A DNA stretch of 14,516 nucleotides, taken from the NCBI GenBank assembly GCA_021299565.1, contig JAJTHA010000209.1:1-14516 (forward strand), read 5' to 3'. Origin of the DNA: Candidatus Caenarcanales bacterium. Lineage in GTDB: Bacteria; Cyanobacteriota; Vampirovibrionia; LMEP-6097. Below the pieces are notes generated by a model that saw nothing but the letters and a program-made list of their open reading frames with translations, ran no database searches and was not told the DNA's origin. Every line of letters begins with the position of its first letter. Within the stretch, counting starts at the first letter, position 1. The position numbers and the translations under genes are program-made. Shown here one piece after another: positions 12,628 through 14,516 of this stretch.

Positions 12628-13440
12628 GTGCCAGAGCTCCCAGAAGTTGAAACAATAAAAAAAGCACTAGAGCAAAACCTCCTCGATCAAACTCTTTCCG
12701 CAGTCGAAGTTTTAAATCCCAAATTGAGATTTAAGGTCCCAACAAAAGAGCTAAAAGCTTTAGTTGATCACAAAATAATTTCTATAAGAAGACGCAGTAA
12801 ATATTTATTACTTGATTTTTCAAATGCATTGACTCTCATTATTCATCTGGGTATGACGGGAAGACTGCTTTTGGATGGCAAATCCTATAAACATGATCAT
12901 GTGATTTTGACTTTCAAGTCTGGTCAGAGATTGACTTATAATGATGTAAGGAAATTTGGTTTAATCGATATTTGTCAATCTGGAGATTTAGATAATCATA
13001 AATTAATCAAAAATCTTGGAATCGAGCCATTAGAGTCAAAATTTACAAAGGCTAATTTAAAAGAGATTTTTAGCAATAAATCTAAATCAATAAAACTTGC
13101 AATTATGGATGCTAATCTTGTCGTGGGAGTTGGAAATATTTATGCTTCAGAATCTCTCTTTGAAAGCAAAATTAGTCCTCTAAGACAAGCTTCTTCATTA
13201 AAAGAATTTGAGATTGAAAATTTAAGAAAAGCAATAATAAAAACCTTGAAAGCCGCTCTGAAAGCAGGCGGATCTACTCTCAAAGACTTCAAACATCTAA
13301 GTGGTGATAGTGGTTATTTTCAACATAGTTTCCTTGTCTATGACAGAGAAGGACAAGCATGCAAGAACTGCAAAAAAGCAATTATAAGAATTAAGCAGCA
13401 GGGAAGAAGTACGTTTTATTGCACAAATTGTCAGAAATAA
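12628..13440 (+). CDS. mutM: Formamidopyrimidine-DNA glycosylase
   Basis: A base-excision repair enzyme (Fpg) that removes oxidised purines such as 8-oxoguanine and nicks the site. The 270-residue protein begins PELPEVET after the initiator, placing the catalytic Pro at the mature N-terminus with the catalytic Glu next to it. The conserved Lys lies in RRRSKYLLLDF, and HLGMTGRL, NDVRKFG and VGVGNIYASESLF follow. The C-terminal zinc finger has Cys245/Cys248 and Cys265/Cys268 around QGRSTFYC, with the DNA-contacting Arg260. The start is GTG, fixed by the invariant PELPE. It is divergent from the exported His-rich gene with only 60 bp for both promoters. The outer-membrane protein gene follows 26 nt downstream. 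Confidence 0.97.
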   Translation: MPELPEVETIKKALEQNLLDQTLSAVEVLNPKLRFKVPTKELKALVDHKIISIRRRSKYLLLDFSNALTLIIHLGMTGRLLLDGKSYKHDHVILTFKSGQRLTYNDVRKFGLIDICQSGDLDNHKLIKNLGIEPLESKFTKANLKEIFSNKSKSIKLAIMDANLVVGVGNIYASESLFESKISPLRQASSLKEFEIENLRKAIIKTLKAALKAGGSTLKDFKHLSGDSGYFQHSFLVYDREGQACKNCKKAIIRIKQQGRSTFYCTNCQK

Positions 13441-13457
13441 ATAATCGAAATCTGTTC

Positions 13458-13463
13458 TAAAAT
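13458..13463 (+). promoter_or_regulatory. Candidate -10 box of the outer-membrane protein gene
   Basis: TAAAAT lies 3 nt before ATG 13467 and 6 nt before GTG 13470. The 6-nt distance matches other genes here and favours the GTG as the real start. No -35 is clear. Confidence 0.35.
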
Positions 13464-13466
13464 AAG

Positions 13467-14468
13467 ATGGTGATCCAAAAAATCATTTTTTTAATAATAT
13501 TGTTTTTGATTTTTGGATCTGAAGTCAATGCTTGTGTCTGTGGCTGTGATGCTTTAGGCAGTTCTAGTACTGGTTTTGGTGGCTCGATAATTACCACATC
13601 AGCTTATACTATGCCCCAAAATTCTTTTAGCCTTGGTTCTGGGATTAGATTTAATAACTTTGAAGATTTCGATATCAAACAAGTCAACTCTATTAGAAAC
13701 AATGGTATTCATGCTCATAATAGGGACTCTCAAATGTTTAATTATCTGGCAGCCTCTTATGGTTTGACTGAAAACCTTACGATGACAGCTGTTTATCCTT
13801 ATGGATATTTTTATGGATTGAAAAGTTATGATTTAGGGCAAATTATTGACGAAGGTAATTCTATTGGTTTTGGAGATTTGACATTACAAGCCAAATATAA
13901 GTTTCTGGATTTTGAGAAAATAAAATTCGCAAGTTCAATTATTGCTGGCATAAAAATGCCAACCGGACAAATCAATGAAAGAGATAGTTTTGGTGATTTG
14001 ATTCCTGCTGATCATCAACCAGGTTCAGGATCTTGGGATCCAATTATGGGAATGGCATTTACCAAAATTTTTGGTGAAAAAATTTCTTTAGACAGTAGTG
14101 TTTTGTATAAGCTTTCAACCAAAGGCAATCAGGATTTGATAATTGGAGATCAAATTAGCTTTAATATGGGATTAAGTTATAGCTTGAAAAATTGCAATTG
14201 TAATATTGACGAAAAGCATACACAGAAATTTAATTTGGCTGCTGTTCTTGAATTGAATGGACGCTGGCAAGAAAGAACTGAATATAATGGTTTGAAAGAT
14301 GATGCTCATGGAGGCACAGTTATTTATCTAAGCCCAGGCTTAAGAGCATCTTATGATAATAAATGGATCGCTGACCTTTCAGTGGGCTTGCCTGTAATTG
14401 AGTCTTTAAATGGAATACAACCAGAAAACGATATGCAATTAGTTTTTAATTTGGCTAGAATTTTTTAG
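13467..14468 (+). CDS. Outer-membrane beta-barrel protein with CxCGC N-terminus
   Basis: A 333-residue exported protein. A hydrophobic signal peptide (IIFLIILFLIFGSEVNA, to about residue 22) is followed at once by CVCGC. About a dozen alternating amphipathic strands follow (for example NSFSLGSGIRF, LTMTAVYPYGYFYGL, FNLAAVLELNGRW), and the protein ends in the aromatic LVFNLARIF expected of a barrel assembly signal. It resembles the transporter-like family annotated as MetA-pathway of phenol degradation, an assignment made from memory of the pattern. A CxCGC stretch after the signal peptide could bind metal or a lipid; a lipobox is not evident. A further Cys pair (NCNCN) lies at about 242-245. 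The start could be GTG at 13470 rather than ATG at 13467. It follows mutM closely and lies near the metal-operon candidate. Confidence 0.72.
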   Translation: MVIQKIIFLIILFLIFGSEVNACVCGCDALGSSSTGFGGSIITTSAYTMPQNSFSLGSGIRFNNFEDFDIKQVNSIRNNGIHAHNRDSQMFNYLAASYGLTENLTMTAVYPYGYFYGLKSYDLGQIIDEGNSIGFGDLTLQAKYKFLDFEKIKFASSIIAGIKMPTGQINERDSFGDLIPADHQPGSGSWDPIMGMAFTKIFGEKISLDSSVLYKLSTKGNQDLIIGDQISFNMGLSYSLKNCNCNIDEKHTQKFNLAAVLELNGRWQERTEYNGLKDDAHGGTVIYLSPGLRASYDNKWIADLSVGLPVIESLNGIQPENDMQLVFNLARIF

Positions 14469-14471
14469 AGC

Positions 14472-14477
14472 TATAAT
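14472..14477 (+). promoter_or_regulatory. Candidate -10 box of the right-edge gene
   Basis: A perfect TATAAT starting 4 nt after the barrel gene stop and ending 8 nt before the next ATG. TTTGGC at 14450-14455 is a possible -35 with a 16-bp spacer. Confidence 0.45.
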
Positions 14478-14485
14478 TACCTGTT

Positions 14486-14516
14486 ATGCAAGAGATTTTT
14501 GATATAGCGGTTATTG
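14486..14516 (+). CDS. Start of a gene cut off at the right edge, probable FAD/NAD-binding protein
   Basis: Only ten full codons are visible, MQEIFDIAVI, and the next base is G. The pattern charged-FD-I/V-A-V-I-(G) is the usual lead-in to a Rossmann GxGxxG dinucleotide-binding loop of flavoproteins. This is a guess from ten residues. A TATAAT box 8 nt upstream supports the start. Confidence 0.45.
   Translation, partial: MQEIFDIAVI

Overview
The window is AT-rich, densely coded bacterial DNA. It carries genes of aerobic central metabolism (a complex I subunit, aconitase), a flagellar motor gene, an outer-membrane barrel and an exported metal-binding candidate. This suggests a respiring, flagellated bacterium with a Gram-negative-type envelope, possibly from a little-studied lineage. 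The phylum cannot be fixed from sequence alone. The short spaces between genes hold unusually GC-rich palindromic repeats.

Layout. 1-546 (-): cut-off gene of the arginase/agmatinase fold whose visible metal ligands are mostly replaced. 662-2447 (+): nuoD overlapping pth. 2433-2849 (-): mscL, convergent with pth. 3010-3837 (-): SirB1/transglutaminase-like protein. 4056-6686 (+): aconitase (acnA). 6862-8550 (-): YibE/F-family membrane protein followed 3 nt later by a histidine phosphatase. 8648-11284 (+): fliG followed 3 nt later by a TPR-sulfotransferase. 11355-11440 (+): tRNA-Tyr(GUA), followed by about 280 bp of hairpins, partial copies of the tRNA 3' end and one repeat element. 11720-12567 (-): two-gene operon of an exported His-rich protein and a MerR-type regulator. 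12628-13440 (+): mutM. 13467-14468 (+): outer-membrane barrel with a Cys-rich N-terminus. 14486 onward (+): start of a probable flavoprotein-type gene.

Three features stand out. (1) Almost every transcription-unit start has a -10-like hexamer only 6-9 nt before the start codon and no Shine-Dalgarno sequence, so many mRNAs here may be leaderless; mscL, with a clear AAAGGAG, is the exception. (2) A small intergenic hairpin occurs three times (6723-6754, 6778-6805 inverted, 11643-11670), with different but compensating bases in its stems and constant loops and flanks. Related GC-rich repeats occupy most of the longer intergenic gaps, and one inverted-repeat element appears to supply the -35 box of acnA. 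(3) The leftmost gene looks like an arginase-fold protein that has lost its manganese site.

The MerR-type regulator, the His-tipped exported protein, the dyad over their consensus promoter and the nearby CxCGC outer-membrane protein together suggest a small metal-handling locus. This is inference from context.
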